Positions 27,702 to 37,789 of a DNA stretch of 64,000 nucleotides are shown one piece after another. Each line of letters begins with the position of its first letter. Position 1 is the stretch's first letter. This DNA comes from Lentzea sp. NBRC 105346. Lineage in GTDB: Bacteria; Actinomycetota; Actinomycetes; Mycobacteriales; Pseudonocardiaceae. Location of the stretch: positions 1 to 64,000 of the forward strand of contig NZ_BSTQ01000011.1 in NCBI RefSeq assembly GCF_030269605.1. The letters are read 5' to 3'. The notes under the pieces were generated by a model. It saw only the letters and a list, made by a program, of their open reading frames with translations, did not search any database and was not told the origin of the DNA. Position numbers and translations under genes: made by a program.

Positions 27702-30700
27702 ATGAGCCGGCAGGTCGAGTTTCGCGTACTCGGCCCTCTGCAGGTCCTCGTCGACGGGGAGCCGCTCCTGGTGCGAGCCGGGCGGCAGCGAGCGTTGCTC
27801 GTGTCCCTGTTGCTGCGTGCCGGCACGAGCGTCTCCGTGGACGAACTGGCCGAGAACGTGTGGGGTGAGGACCCGCCCGCGCGTTCCAGAGCCACCCTCC
27901 AGACGTACGTGATGCGCCTGAGACAGCTGCTCGGTCCGGCGACGCCCATCCGGACCGTCCCCGACGGGTACCTGATCGACGTCGACGAGAAGACGATCGA
28001 CCTGCTGCGCTTCGAGCCGCTCATCGAACAGGGTGAGCAGGAGCGCGCGGCGGGCAATCTACCTGCGGCTTCGGCCGCGTTCACGGCTGCGCTCGGGCTG
28101 TGGCGCGGACCGGCCCTGGTCGACGTGCCGTCCGAGATCCTGCACCGCGACGAGGTGCCGCGGCTCAACGAGCGCCGCCTGCACGTCATGGAACGCCGGG
28201 TCGAGGTCGACCTGGAGCTGGGCAGGCACTCCGAGCTCGTCGCCGAGCTGTCCCGCCTGACCAGCGAACACCCGTTGCGCGAGCGGTTCTGGGCGCAGCT
28301 GATGATCGCGCTGTACCGGTCCGGCAGGCAGAGTGAGGCGCTGGCCGCCTACCAGCGCGTTTCCTCGTTGCTGGCCGACGAGCTGGGCATCGACCCCGGC
28401 GACGAGCTGCGCCGGGTGCACAACCAGGTGCTCACCGGGTCCGTCGACAGCGCGTCGGGCGGGCTGGTGCCGCCGCCCGCGGTCGCGAAGCCGGACCGCG
28501 TCGTGCCCTCGCAGCTGCCCGCGGACATCGGCGACTTCGTCGGCCGTGACGAGGCCGTTTCCCTGATCATCGCGCTGCTGCGGACCGCGCAGGGCGTGCC
28601 CGTCGTGACGCTCGCCGGGCCGCCCGGCGTCGGCAAGACCGCGCTGGCCGTGCACGCGGCACACCGGATGCGCTCCGACTTCCCGGACGGGCAGCTCTAC
28701 GTGAACCTGCGCGGCTACGCGCCGGGTCCTCCGCTTTCGGCTGTGGACGTGCTCCCCCGTTTCCTCCGGGCCCTCGGAACTCCACCTGATCAGGTGCCAC
28801 TCGATCAGGACGAACAGGAGGCGATGTTCCGGTCGACGCTGACCGGGCAGAAGGTGCTCCTGGTCCTCGACAACGCCTCGTCGGCCGAGCAGATCCGCCC
28901 GCTGCTGCCCGGCTCCCCCGGCTGCGCGGTGCTCGTGACCAGCCGCGACACGCTGCGCGGCCTCGCGGTCTCGCACGCGGCGTCCAACGTGCGGCTCGAC
29001 GTGCTGGACGCGGACGAGACCCGGTCGCTGCTGGAGGGCATCCTCGGTCCCGAGGCCGTCGCCGAACAGCGTGAGGCCGCCGACGAGCTGGCGTCGTTGT
29101 GCGCGCACCTGCCGTTGGCGCTGCGCATCGCCGCGGCGAACCTGGTGTCCCGGCCAGAGCTGTCCATCGAGGACTACGTCGAGGAACTGCGCGCGGGCAA
29201 CCGTCTCGCGGCGCTGGCGGTGGAGGGCGACGAGCGGGTCGCCGTGCACGCGGCGTTCGACCTCTCCTACACCGCGCTGAAGCCCGAGCTGGCGCAGATG
29301 TTCCGCCGGCTCTCGCTGGCGCCGGGCACCGACTTCACGCCCGAGATGGCGGCGGCGTTGAACGGCCTGACCACCCAGGACGCCCGCAGGCGGCTGGACC
29401 GGCTCGCGACCGCGAACCTGATCGCGAACCACGCGCCGTCGCGCTACCAGTTCCACGACCTGCTGCGCGACTACGCGGCCGAGCGGCTCGCGTTCGAGGA
29501 CGGCCTGGCGGACTCGCGGCTCGCGCTGCGCAGGCTGGTCGACTGGCACGTGCGGTCGGTGGACAACGCGACCGAGGCGTTGAAGACCACGCTGCTGCGC
29601 TTCCCCCGCCCCGAGCCGCTCGAAGGCGTCACGCCGCGCACGTTCAGCACCAGCACCGAGGCGCTGACCTGGCTCGACGCCGAGCGCGCCAACTTCGTCG
29701 CGCTGGTCGCCTATGCAGCGGAACGCGATCCGGGGTGCGCGGTCTGGCACCTTGCGGACGCGCTGCGCGGCTACTTCTACACGCAGGGCCTGCCGGTCGA
29801 GTGGCGCGAGACGGCCAAGATCAGTCTCGCGAGCGCGCGATCGCCGCGCGACGAGATGGGCCAGCTGGCCATGCTGTTCTCGCTCGGCACGCTGTACTGG
29901 ATGACGGGCCAGCACCGGATCGGCCTCGACTACTACTTGCAGGCCATCCCGATCGTGGAACAGCTGGGCAGCCTGCCGCAGGTCGAGGCGGCCGTGTTGT
30001 CCAACGCCGGCAGTGTCTACATCGACCTCGGCGAGCTGGAGCACGCCGCGACGCACCTGGAACGCGCGCTGGTGATCACCCGCCGGGTGCGTTCGGACCA
30101 GCTGCAGGCGACTGCGTTGTTCAACCTCGGTGGCGTCTACCTGCAGCTGGGTCAGCTGGACCGGGCGATGGTGTCGTTCGAGGAGGCGCTGGAGGTCGGC
30201 ACGCGCCTCGACTCGTGGATCACCCAGGCGAACAGCATGCGCGCGCTGGGCGAGGTGCACGCCCTGCTCGGCCGCCCGGAAACCGCGGCGTCGTACTTCG
30301 TGCAGGCGGGCGCCCTGTACGACCGCGCGGCGGCCCGGTCGTTCGCGCACACCACGCACGAGGGCCTGGCGATAACGCTGACCATGCGCGGCCGGTTCGA
30401 GGAGGCCGCCGAGGAGGCCCGCAAGGCCGTCGCCATCGCGACCGACCTGGAGATCATCAAGAGCGTCTGCGACGCGAAGAACATGCTCGGCCGCGCCCTG
30501 GACGGCCAGGGGCGCCCTGAAGAGGCGATCGTGCAGCACCTGGAGGCGCTCGCGATCGCGCAGGACACGTCGTACCCGTGGGGCAACTGCGTCGCCCGGC
30601 GCGGCCTGGCGTCGGCCTACCGCGCGGTGGGCCGGCTGGAGGACGCGTTCGGCATGGCGCGCGAGGCGCTGGACCGGGCGGGCCGCTACCAGTTCCGCCT

Positions 30701-30980
30701 GGCGGAGATGGAAGTCCTGGTCACGCTGGGCCGCATCCACCTCGACGCGGGCGACGCGTTGAACGCCCTGGACTGCGCCCGCCGTGCCGCCTCGCTGGGT
30801 GAGGCGTCGGGGCAGCGGCTCGTGCACGCCAAGTCCATGCACCTGGCCGGTGACGCGTTGAAGGCCTCGGGGTCACTGGAGAGTGCGCACAAGCACTGGA
30901 AGATCGCGCTGGACCTGTTCACCGAGATCGGCACGCCGGAGGCGGAGGTCGTGCGGGCTCAGCTCGAAGTGACAACGTAG
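27702..30980 (+). CDS. AfsR/SARP-type transcriptional regulator with NB-ARC and TPRs
   Basis: A 1092-residue regulator. An OmpR-like winged helix (about 1-95) and BTAD (about 100-245, SEALAAYQRVSSLLADELGI) form the SARP module. A P-loop NTPase/NB-ARC domain follows (GPPGVGKTALAVHA near 305; LLVLDNASSAEQ), then TPR repeats from about 690 to the C-terminus. AfsR-like proteins integrate nucleotide and kinase signals to activate secondary metabolism or development. The ATG has a GGAGGT site 3 bases upstream. It diverges from the peptide importer, so the two may be linked in regulation. Targets unknown. Confidence 0.92.
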   Translation: MSRQVEFRVLGPLQVLVDGEPLLVRAGRQRALLVSLLLRAGTSVSVDELAENVWGEDPPARSRATLQTYVMRLRQLLGPATPIRTVPDGYLIDVDEKTIDLLRFEPLIEQGEQERAAGNLPAASAAFTAALGLWRGPALVDVPSEILHRDEVPRLNERRLHVMERRVEVDLELGRHSELVAELSRLTSEHPLRERFWAQLMIALYRSGRQSEALAAYQRVSSLLADELGIDPGDELRRVHNQVLTGSVDSASGGLVPPPAVAKPDRVVPSQLPADIGDFVGRDEAVSLIIALLRTAQGVPVVTLAGPPGVGKTALAVHAAHRMRSDFPDGQLYVNLRGYAPGPPLSAVDVLPRFLRALGTPPDQVPLDQDEQEAMFRSTLTGQKVLLVLDNASSAEQIRPLLPGSPGCAVLVTSRDTLRGLAVSHAASNVRLDVLDADETRSLLEGILGPEAVAEQREAADELASLCAHLPLALRIAAANLVSRPELSIEDYVEELRAGNRLAALAVEGDERVAVHAAFDLSYTALKPELAQMFRRLSLAPGTDFTPEMAAALNGLTTQDARRRLDRLATANLIANHAPSRYQFHDLLRDYAAERLAFEDGLADSRLALRRLVDWHVRSVDNATEALKTTLLRFPRPEPLEGVTPRTFSTSTEALTWLDAERANFVALVAYAAERDPGCAVWHLADALRGYFYTQGLPVEWRETAKISLASARSPRDEMGQLAMLFSLGTLYWMTGQHRIGLDYYLQAIPIVEQLGSLPQVEAAVLSNAGSVYIDLGELEHAATHLERALVITRRVRSDQLQATALFNLGGVYLQLGQLDRAMVSFEEALEVGTRLDSWITQANSMRALGEVHALLGRPETAASYFVQAGALYDRAAARSFAHTTHEGLAITLTMRGRFEEAAEEARKAVAIATDLEIIKSVCDAKNMLGRALDGQGRPEEAIVQHLEALAIAQDTSYPWGNCVARRGLASAYRAVGRLEDAFGMAREALDRAGRYQFRLAEMEVLVTLGRIHLDAGDALNALDCARRAASLGEASGQRLVHAKSMHLAGDALKASGSLESAHKHWKIALDLFTEIGTPEAEVVRAQLEVTT

Positions 30981-31471
30981 TCGGCGCGGGACTTCGGGTC
31001 GTCGACGGCGAACCAGCCGCGTTCGAACGCCTGCCACTTCTCGAGGTGGCGGCGGCTCTGTTCACCGTCTCTGCCTACTGCTCGCTCAAGGCGATGCTCC
31101 TGGTCTTCGAGCTCGACCCAGATCACGTAGCTGAGCTTGTGCTGTATGGACTTCCGGGCCGCCGACACGCCTTCGATGATCAGGATGTCCGGCGGCTGGA
31201 TGGTGATCCACTCGCCCGGTCGCGGGAAGCCTTCGCTCCAGTCGTTCTTCTGGTACTTGGCCTCTTCGCCGTTCTCGATCTTGTCGAGAACCTCCTGGAG
31301 GCGCGGCCACCAGGCCACCGGGTCATCCCAGGTGGCGAAGTGGTCGGTGGGGATGAGCGTGGCGTTGAGTGCTTCTTTGAGTTTTCGGGCGAACGTCGAC
31401 TTGCCGGCGCCGCTCGGCCCGTCCACCGCGACCAGGCGAGTGCGCCCGAGCCGCGGTGGACTGGCTTTCAC
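30959..31471 (-). CDS. Uridine kinase-like P-loop NTPase
   Basis: A 170-residue kinase-fold protein. GPSGAGKST (18-26) is Walker [12 protein letters not shown] is the uridine-kinase-like substrate loop and [11 protein letters not shown] the second acidic motif. It is shorter than canonical uridine kinase (about 210), so the true substrate is uncertain. Its start overlaps the recR stop by 4 bases and its end overlaps the SARP gene by 22 bases in convergent orientation. Confidence 0.78.
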   Translation of the reverse strand: MKASPPRLGRTRLVAVDGPSGAGKSTFARKLKEALNATLIPTDHFATWDDPVAWWPRLQEVLDKIENGEEAKYQKNDWSEGFPRPGEWITIQPPDILIIEGVSAARKSIQHKLSYVIWVELEDQEHRLERAVGRDGEQSRRHLEKWQAFERGWFAVDDPKSRADYVVTSS

Positions 31472-32076
31472 ATGCTCCGGCGACCAGATAGCGCACGCCC
31501 CAGCGTGAGCTCGTCGGCGAACTCCAGGTCACCACCCATGGGCAACCCGCTGGCCAGCCGCGTGACGGTGAGGCCGGGGAAGTCGCGCAACATCCGGACC
31601 AGGTACGTGGCCGTGGCCTCGCCCTCGGTGTTCGGGTCGGTCGCGATGATCACTTCTTTGATGTCCACCCCGCCGGTCGGCGTGCCGATGCGGGTGAGGA
31701 GCTGCCGGATGCGCAGCTGGTCGGGCCCGACGCCGCTGAGCGGGTCGAGCGCGCCGCCGAGCACGTGGTAGCGCCCCTTGAACTCGCGGGTGCGTTCGAC
31801 GGCGAGGACGTCCTTCGGTTCCTCGACGACGCACACCAGCGTGAGGTCGCGCTTCGGGTCACGGCAGATGCGGCAGGTGGTCTCCGCGCTGACGTTGCCG
31901 CAGACGTCGCAGAACACCACGCCGTCCTTGACCTTCTGCAGCGCGTCCTGCAGCTTCTGGATGTCCGCCGGGTCGGCCCCGAGCAGGTGGAACGCGATGC
32001 GCTGCGCGCTCTTCGGACCCACGCCCGGCAATCTGCCGAGCTCGTCGATCAGGTCCTGTACCGGCCCCTCGTACAT
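31468..32076 (-). CDS. recR: Recombination protein RecR
   Basis: A 202-residue RecR. The helix-hairpin-helix [20 protein letters not shown] (12-31) binds DNA, the zinc finger uses Cys56, 59, 68 and 71, and the TOPRIM domain follows ([28 protein letters not shown]). RecR loads RecA with RecF/RecO on gapped DNA. Start ATG overlaps the ybaB stop by one base (TGATG), the conserved dnaX-ybaB-recR order. Confidence 0.96.
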   Translation of the reverse strand: MYEGPVQDLIDELGRLPGVGPKSAQRIAFHLLGADPADIQKLQDALQKVKDGVVFCDVCGNVSAETTCRICRDPKRDLTLVCVVEEPKDVLAVERTREFKGRYHVLGGALDPLSGVGPDQLRIRQLLTRIGTPTGGVDIKEVIIATDPNTEGEATATYLVRMLRDFPGLTVTRLASGLPMGGDLEFADELTLGRALSGRRSM

Positions 32077-32399
32077 CAGCCCAGCAATCCGCCGAGCCCA
32101 CCCTGGGCGAGCGGGCCGAGCTTCGCCTCGACCAGCTCCTGCGCCGCGCGGTTGGCGTCACGGACGGCCGCGATCACGAGGTCGCTGAGGGTGTCCACGT
32201 CGTCCGGGTCGACGACCTTCGGGTCGATGGCGAGCGCCTTGAGCTCACCGCCGCCGGTCACCGTCGCGGTGACGAGGCCGCCGCCAGCCGTGCCCGTGAC
32301 CTCGGTCTCGGCGAGCTCCTGCTGGGCGGCCTGCATCTGCTGCTGCATGCTCTGCGCCTGCTGCAGCAGTGCCTGCATGTCGAACTGACCGGGTTGCAC
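32076..32399 (-). CDS. YbaB/EbfC nucleoid-associated protein
   Basis: A 107-residue YbaB-family dimer-forming DNA-binding protein. The N-terminal glutamine-rich helix ([19 protein letters not shown]) and the [21 protein letters not shown] strand region are diagnostic. It is placed between dnaX and recR as in most bacteria and is probably transcribed with recR. Confidence 0.93.
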   Translation of the reverse strand: MQPGQFDMQALLQQAQSMQQQMQAAQQELAETEVTGTAGGGLVTATVTGGGELKALAIDPKVVDPDDVDTLSDLVIAAVRDANRAAQELVEAKLGPLAQGGLGGLLG

Positions 32400-32637
32400 C
32401 GCTGGGGTCCTCTCGTTCGTTCTCAGTGCTTCAAGCGTAGGCCGCCGGGCGGCGGGCCGGTTCTGGGCCGCCGCGCGGCGACGCGAGCGGCCTGCTTGGC
32501 TGCGAATTCACCGACCCCAAGGCAGCCCCCACCCGTCCCGGGGGCGACCCCGAAGCCAGTCTATCGGCCTTTGACCTGCGGAAACCGCCAGTCGGCGATC
32601 TGTGGACAACTCGGGGCCGAACCACCCGACTGGGCGG

Positions 32638-34665
32638 CTACTTCTGCTTGAGCGGCTTGGCTCCGAGCTCGTCCGCCAGCAGCTTCAGCATGACCTCTTC
32701 CGGGTCCAGCCTGGGCGTGTCGTCGTTCGGGTCGACCGGCCTCGCCGCCTCCGCGAGCATCGACTCCTCGTCGTCCGGTTCGGGCTCCGGCGGGAGGGGT
32801 TCGTCGGGCTCCGGCGGCTCGGGCGGTGGCGGCACGTCGTCGGCCGGGCGCGACGGTGGTGTCTGCCGCTGCGGTTGTTGCTGGGTCCGCGCGGCCTGGC
32901 TCGGCCGGGTCGGCGCCGGACGCGGCGCCTTGGCGGGAGGCGGCGGAGCAGCGGCGCCGCCGGGCGCGCCGTGGACGCAGCGGACCGTCCACGTGCCATT
33001 GAGAACGCTGCCCAGCGCGGCTTCGATCTTCTCGGTGGCGCGGGGTTCGGCGAGTCTGCGAGCCAATGGCGCCGCCGGGTGCGTGATGGTGACGACGTTG
33101 CCGTCGACCTCGCTGACAGCGGCGTTGGCCAGCATCGCGAAAGTGGGGACATGCAGGGACTTCACGGCCGCAAGCACGTCCGGCCACACGCGGCGCACCG
33201 CGGCGGCGTCGATCCCACCGGCCGCCACGGGGGCCGGTTCCGGTTCCGCTGGACGTGCGGGTGGCGGCGTGGCGGCCTGCGGCGACTCAACCTGCCGCTG
33301 CGGCGCGACGGGTTCAGGTTGGGCAACCGGCTGAGGCGGCGCGACCGGTTGAGGTTGGGCAGCGGGCTGGGGCGGCGCGACCGGCCGTGCCTGGGCGGCG
33401 GGCGGCGGTGCCTGTTGCGGCACCTCGGGCGCGGGCTGTTGCTGCGACTTTCGCTGGAACATCGGCGCACCCGCCGCCGCCGGGGCAGCAGCCTCACCGG
33501 CGGCCGCGGGCGGGCGGCGTTCGAGCTGCTCGAGGCGTTGCAAAAGGGCCGCCTCGGACTGGCTCACCGAAGGCAGCAGCATCCGCGAGCACAACAACTC
33601 CAGCAGCAGCCGGGGGGCGGTCGCACCACGCATCTCGACCAGACCGGTGTGCACAATCTCGGCGTACCGCGTCAGCGCCGCGGGCCCGATGCGCTCGGCC
33701 TGCGCCGACATCGTGGCGAGCTCGTCCTCGGGCGCCGACACGAGGTTGCGGTCGGCCGCGTCCGGCACCGCGCACAACAGCACCAGGTCGCGCAGGCGGT
33801 CGAGTAGGTCGGAGGCGAACCGGCGCGGGTCGTGGCCGGCCTCGACCAGGCGGTCGATCGTGCCGAAGACGGCAGTTCCGTCGCCTGCCGCTAGGCCGTC
33901 GACCACGTCGTTGATCAGCGCGGAGTCCGTGACGCCGAGCAGCGAGACCGCGCGCTCGTACTTCACGCCGTCGGGGCCCGCGCCGGAGAGGAGCTGGTCC
34001 ATGACCGACTGCGTGTCGCGCGCCGAGCCGCCGCCCGCGCGGATGACCAGCGGGAACACCGCCGGCTCTACCGCGACGCCCTCGGCGGCGCAGTTGCGTT
34101 CCAGCAGCCCGCGCATGACGCCCGGCGGGATGAGGCGGAACGGGTAGTGGTGCGTACGCGAGCGGATCGTCGGCAGGACCTTGTCCGGCTCGGTCGTCGC
34201 GAAGATGAAGATCAGGTGCTCCGGCGGCTCCTCCACGATCTTCAGCAGGGCGTTGAAGCCCTGCGTGGTGACCATGTGCGCCTCGTCGATGATGAACACC
34301 CGGTACCGCGACTCCGCGGGCGCGTAGAACGCCTTGTCGCGCAGTTCACGCGCGTCGTCGACGCCACCGTGCGACGCGGCGTCGAGTTCGACCACGTCGA
34401 CGCTGCCCGGACCGTTGGGGGCGAGGCCGATGCAGGAGTTGCATTCGCCACACGGATCCGGCGTCGGTCCCCGCACGCAGTTCAGCGACCGCGCCAGGAT
34501 GCGCGCGCTGGACGTCTTGCCGCAGCCGCGCGGGCCGGAGAAGAGGTAGGCGTGGTTCACCCTGCCCGCCGCCAGTGCCACGCGCAGGGGTTCGGTCACG
34601 TGCTCCTGGCCGACCACCTCGGCGAAGGTGGCCGGACGGTACTTGCGGTAGAGAGCGAGCGCCAC
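32638..34665 (-). CDS. dnaX: DNA polymerase III subunit gamma/tau
   Basis: A 675-residue clamp-loader ATPase. LALYRKYRPATFAEVVGQEHV is the canonical N-terminus, GPRGCGKTSSARI (44-56) Walker A, Cys63 with C72xxC75xxC78 the zinc module, and FIIDEAHMVTTQGFNALLK Walker B. After the AAA+ core (to about 370) comes a long Pro/Gln/Ala-rich region (390-490), a tau-like domain, and another Pro-rich tail. The start is GTG at 34665. No slippery A-run for a gamma frameshift is visible. It is followed, across a 238-base gap, by ybaB. Confidence 0.95.
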   Translation of the reverse strand: MALALYRKYRPATFAEVVGQEHVTEPLRVALAAGRVNHAYLFSGPRGCGKTSSARILARSLNCVRGPTPDPCGECNSCIGLAPNGPGSVDVVELDAASHGGVDDARELRDKAFYAPAESRYRVFIIDEAHMVTTQGFNALLKIVEEPPEHLIFIFATTEPDKVLPTIRSRTHHYPFRLIPPGVMRGLLERNCAAEGVAVEPAVFPLVIRAGGGSARDTQSVMDQLLSGAGPDGVKYERAVSLLGVTDSALINDVVDGLAAGDGTAVFGTIDRLVEAGHDPRRFASDLLDRLRDLVLLCAVPDAADRNLVSAPEDELATMSAQAERIGPAALTRYAEIVHTGLVEMRGATAPRLLLELLCSRMLLPSVSQSEAALLQRLEQLERRPPAAAGEAAAPAAAGAPMFQRKSQQQPAPEVPQQAPPPAAQARPVAPPQPAAQPQPVAPPQPVAQPEPVAPQRQVESPQAATPPPARPAEPEPAPVAAGGIDAAAVRRVWPDVLAAVKSLHVPTFAMLANAAVSEVDGNVVTITHPAAPLARRLAEPRATEKIEAALGSVLNGTWTVRCVHGAPGGAAAPPPPAKAPRPAPTRPSQAARTQQQPQRQTPPSRPADDVPPPPEPPEPDEPLPPEPEPDDEESMLAEAARPVDPNDDTPRLDPEEVMLKLLADELGAKPLKQK

Positions 34666-34813
34666 GCCGCAGACAGTACCGGTGAGCACCGACAGTCCCG
34701 ATCGGCGTCACACCGCCCCAACGACAACCCGCCCCACCAACGACAGCCCTGACAACGCTGGTAACAACGAAACCCAGCCCACCACTCAAAGCAAGGAGCG
34801 CACCGTGGGGGGT

Positions 34814-34834
34814 TTGGGGGGCTCGGCCCCCCAA
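34814..34834. terminator. GC-rich hairpin between dnaX and 4.5S RNA
   Basis: TTGGGGGGC, loop TCG, GCCCCCCAA: a perfect 9-bp stem about 50 bases beyond the 4.5S RNA 3' end on the minus strand. It could end the SRP RNA transcript, although no T-run follows. Confidence 0.5.
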
Positions 34835-34884
34835 CATGATCAGAGCTGCTGGGAAGGCGCGCCAGCGCCGACCAGCACATAAGG

Positions 34885-34970
34885 GGACCCCGTGCACCCA
34901 CCAGAGCCCGCTTATCCTTGCTGCCTTCCGGCCCTGGGGAGGTTCGCGAGATGTGTGCCGCACGAGGTCC
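34885..34970 (-). ncRNA. ffs: Signal recognition particle RNA (4.5S)
   Basis: The minus strand carries the diagnostic SRP domain IV core GGGCCGGAAGGCAGCAAGG, with the GGAA tetraloop and asymmetric loop, flanked by arms that pair (GGACCTCGTGC at the 5' end with GCACGGGGTCC at the 3' end). About 86 bases long, the short bacterial form. It binds Ffh and guides membrane-protein targeting. A position just upstream of dnaX is common in actinobacteria. Confidence 0.92.
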
Positions 34971-35050
34971 ACGTCGAGTGTACCCACATCGCTAGATCGA
35001 ACAGGCGTTCGAGTTGCCCACAGTGTTGTCCACACCTGTGGACAACCCGA

Positions 35051-36046
35051 TCAGGCGTGGCGGAAGCAGAGCGTCCCCCACTGGAAACCCGCCCCGATCG
35101 CGGACATCACGAAGGTGTCCCCCTGCCGCACGAGCCCCTGGCTGTAGGACTGGTGCAGCGCGGTGAACACCCCGGCGGAGCCGGTGTTGCCGAGCCGGTC
35201 CAGCGTGACCGGCGCGCGGTCCATCGACACGCCCAGCTTCTCCACCGCGGCCTTGATGATGTTCAGGTTGGCCTGGTGCAGGAAGAAGTGGTCGATGTCG
35301 CCGACCGACATCCGCGCTTTGTCCACCGCTTTGAGGATGCTGTCCGGCAGCCACCGGGTGGCGGTCTCCCACACGGTCCGGCCGTTCATGCTCACGTAGT
35401 GCTCGCGCGCCTCGATCGTCGCCGCCGACGTCGGCCTGCGGGAGCCGCCGGCCCGGATCTCGACGTCGTGCGAGAGCTCGGAGCCGAAGTCCCACGACAG
35501 CAGGCCGGAGCCCTCGACGTCGCCACGGCGCAGCACCGCCGCACCGGCCGCGTCGCCGAAGAAGATCCGCGTGGTGCGTTCCTCCGGGTCCGTGACACGG
35601 GAGGCGCAGTCGGCCGCGATGACCAGCACCGATCGCGCGGTCGAGGTCTGCAGCAGGTGCGCGGCGAGCATCGCCGCCTGCAACCCGTTGGCGCACGCGG
35701 CGTGCGTGACGTCGAGGGTGAGCGCCTTGTGCGCGCCGATCGCCTCCTTGACGATCAGCGCGGTCGACGGCAGCGGCTGGTCCCAGGTGTAGGTCGCCAC
35801 GATGATCACGTCGAGTTCCGAAGCGAGCAGGCCCGCTTCGTCCAGGGCGGGCCGCGCGGCGGCAACGCACATGTCGGACACGGCGAGCTCCGGCGCCAGC
35901 CAGCGGCGTTCGCGGATTCCGGTGCGGCTGACGATCCACTCGTCGGAGGTGTCGATCATCTGCGCGAGGTCGTCGTTGGTGACGACCCGCTCGGGCAGGT
36001 GCAGGCCCGTTCCCGCCACGACGACGGGCACCTGGAGCGCGTTCAC
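35051..36046 (-). CDS. 3-oxoacyl-ACP synthase III-like (KAS III) enzyme
   Basis: A 331-residue thiolase-fold ketosynthase with the FabH triad: Cys118 in DVTHAACANG, His257 in FFLHQANLN, Asn287 in LGNTGSAGVF. The usual housekeeping FabH neighbours (fabD, acpP, fabF) are absent. The start is GTG at 36046 and overlaps the upstream GNAT-ThiF gene stop by 4 bases (GTGA), so translation is coupled. This implies a dedicated role, such as making an acyl product or acylating a small molecule, rather than bulk fatty-acid initiation. No acyl carrier protein is encoded nearby. Confidence 0.85.
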   Translation of the reverse strand: MNALQVPVVVAGTGLHLPERVVTNDDLAQMIDTSDEWIVSRTGIRERRWLAPELAVSDMCVAAARPALDEAGLLASELDVIIVATYTWDQPLPSTALIVKEAIGAHKALTLDVTHAACANGLQAAMLAAHLLQTSTARSVLVIAADCASRVTDPEERTTRIFFGDAAGAAVLRRGDVEGSGLLSWDFGSELSHDVEIRAGGSRRPTSAATIEAREHYVSMNGRTVWETATRWLPDSILKAVDKARMSVGDIDHFFLHQANLNIIKAAVEKLGVSMDRAPVTLDRLGNTGSAGVFTALHQSYSQGLVRQGDTFVMSAIGAGFQWGTLCFRHA

Positions 36047-37779
36047 ACGAGGCTCCCGGCGAGCAGAGTGGTGGTGGACGGCGTGATCAGCTCGGCGAAG
36101 TCCACGTAGAACCGGCCGGACACGCACTCCGCGCCGAGCAGGATCCGCCGCGCGACCTCCGCGGTCAGCGCGCCGCCGAGGGCGACACCGGACGCGAGCT
36201 GCGGCCAGCTGCTGAGGGTCTTGCCGAGCTCGTCGAACGACGCGCGCAGCTCGGGGCTGATCTTCGACGCGTCGACCATGGCCAGGATCAGGTCGACCTT
36301 CTCCTGCTGCGTCAGGTTCTCCAGCCGATCCGAGGTCACGTCGCCGATCAGGCCGTGCAGCAGCGGCCGGGTGGGTTCGAGGTCGAACCGCTCGACGTCG
36401 AGCATGCCGCGGTCGTTGCAGTCCATGACGACCGGTATGCCCCGCGACCTCGCACTCTCCCGTGCCGCGATCTTCGCCCACGGGGTGTCGCACTCCTCGA
36501 CGAGCAGGTCGACGCCGTCGAGGAACGCGTCGAGGTTTCCGGCGGTCAGACCGTCGGTGAAGATCTCGATGTCCAGGTACGGGTCGATCTCGAACATCTG
36601 GCGGGCCGAGATCACCGCCTTGTTGACGCCCAGGTGGTGCACGCCGGCCCGCAGCCGGTTGAGGTTCGAGAGGCTGAACTCGTCGAAGTCGGCGAGCTTG
36701 TACGCGCCACCGATGCCCTCGAGCGTGAACGTCACGGCGGCGCTGTTGCCGACCGAAAGCCCGACGACCGCGACGCGCTTGCCGAACAGCTCGCGCTGCT
36801 GCGGTCGTTCGATCTTGCCGCGGTTGCGGTCGGTGCGGACCAGCCGGAACTCCTCGCGCGGCAGCACGTGCACCAGGCGCGCCGACCACGGGTACCAGGC
36901 CCAGGTGCCGTACTCCCATTCGGCGAGCCCGGCCAGCTGCTCGTCCTTCTTGGCGCGCAACGACTCCGCGTCGTGACGCACCCACGGCTCGCGGCTGCGG
37001 ACGAGCTCCTCGAGCTGGGTGTCGATCGTGTCGTGGATCTCGCGGACCTCACCGGAGGCAAGCAGGTCCTGGAGCGCATCCGCGTCGCGGACCGGATCGA
37101 ACAGGACCGGCTGCCACGAGGTGCGGTCAGCGGTACCCGACTCCAGTGCGACGGGACGCTCGCGTCCAATGATCTTGAACGACTCGGCGTCCTCGGCCAC
37201 CGCGAGCCGCGGGAACTCGTCGCGCATCCGGCCGACCAGGCCGTCGTACTCGCCCGCGCCGTCCGCGACCCGGTGACACATGATCACCACGTCCTCGGTG
37301 TAGTGGTCGACGTACCGGCGGGTTTCCGGCAACGCGCGGAATCCGAACCGTTCGTGGAACCGGTGCTGCCCGTCCCTGGTTCCGGACGTGCCGATCATCA
37401 CTTTCGCGCCGAGCGCGTGCGCCGCCCCGATCGCGACGGCGTTCAAATACGCGCCGAGGCCCAGCTTTCGCGCCCGGTGCTCGACGACCAGCCTGCTGTG
37501 CTCGAAAGTCTCTTCGTGCGTCACACCTTCGGCGCGAAGGATTTCCTCGTACCGTTCCGCACCGAGAAACGCCCGCGACTGAAAAAGTTCACCCGTTCGT
37601 GGTGTCGAGAGCCTGATATAGCCGACCGGTGGCCCGTTGGGCTCCCTACGTGCGATGAAGTGCCACGCACCGAAATCGAGGACCTGGTCGTCGATGTGCG
37701 TTCCGTCCGCCGCGCGAAACGCCGGACGACGGCCGTGGTCGAACAGAACCTTGGCCCTGAGTTGACGTACGTTTGCCAC
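36043..37779 (-). CDS. GNAT acyltransferase-ThiF/E1-like fusion (Rv1355c-like)
   Basis: A protein of about 578 residues in two modules. The N-terminal part (about 40-180) has a GNAT/N-acyl-synthase pattern (EHSRLVVEHRARKLGLGAYL, HERFGFRALPETRRY). The C-terminal half (about 325-500) is a ThiF/MoeB/E1-like Rossmann adenylation domain: GKRVAVVGLSVGNSAAV, LADFDEFSLSNLNR, DLLVEECDTPWAK, VVMDCNDRGMLD. No CxxC zinc pair is visible. It resembles mycobacterial Rv1355c (MoeY). GTG 37779 with AAAGGTGG upstream is preferred; GTG 37845 is in frame. Coupled to the KAS III gene. The product is unknown. Confidence 0.75.
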   Translation of the reverse strand: MANVRQLRAKVLFDHGRRPAFRAADGTHIDDQVLDFGAWHFIARREPNGPPVGYIRLSTPRTGELFQSRAFLGAERYEEILRAEGVTHEETFEHSRLVVEHRARKLGLGAYLNAVAIGAAHALGAKVMIGTSGTRDGQHRFHERFGFRALPETRRYVDHYTEDVVIMCHRVADGAGEYDGLVGRMRDEFPRLAVAEDAESFKIIGRERPVALESGTADRTSWQPVLFDPVRDADALQDLLASGEVREIHDTIDTQLEELVRSREPWVRHDAESLRAKKDEQLAGLAEWEYGTWAWYPWSARLVHVLPREEFRLVRTDRNRGKIERPQQRELFGKRVAVVGLSVGNSAAVTFTLEGIGGAYKLADFDEFSLSNLNRLRAGVHHLGVNKAVISARQMFEIDPYLDIEIFTDGLTAGNLDAFLDGVDLLVEECDTPWAKIAARESARSRGIPVVMDCNDRGMLDVERFDLEPTRPLLHGLIGDVTSDRLENLTQQEKVDLILAMVDASKISPELRASFDELGKTLSSWPQLASGVALGGALTAEVARRILLGAECVSGRFYVDFAELITPSTTTLLAGSLV

Positions 37780-37789
37780 CAAACCACCT

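Noticed and set aside
28059..30842. 927-residue minus-strand open frame opposite the SARP gene
   Set aside because: Same antisense artefact; no domain recognisable and no ribosome site.
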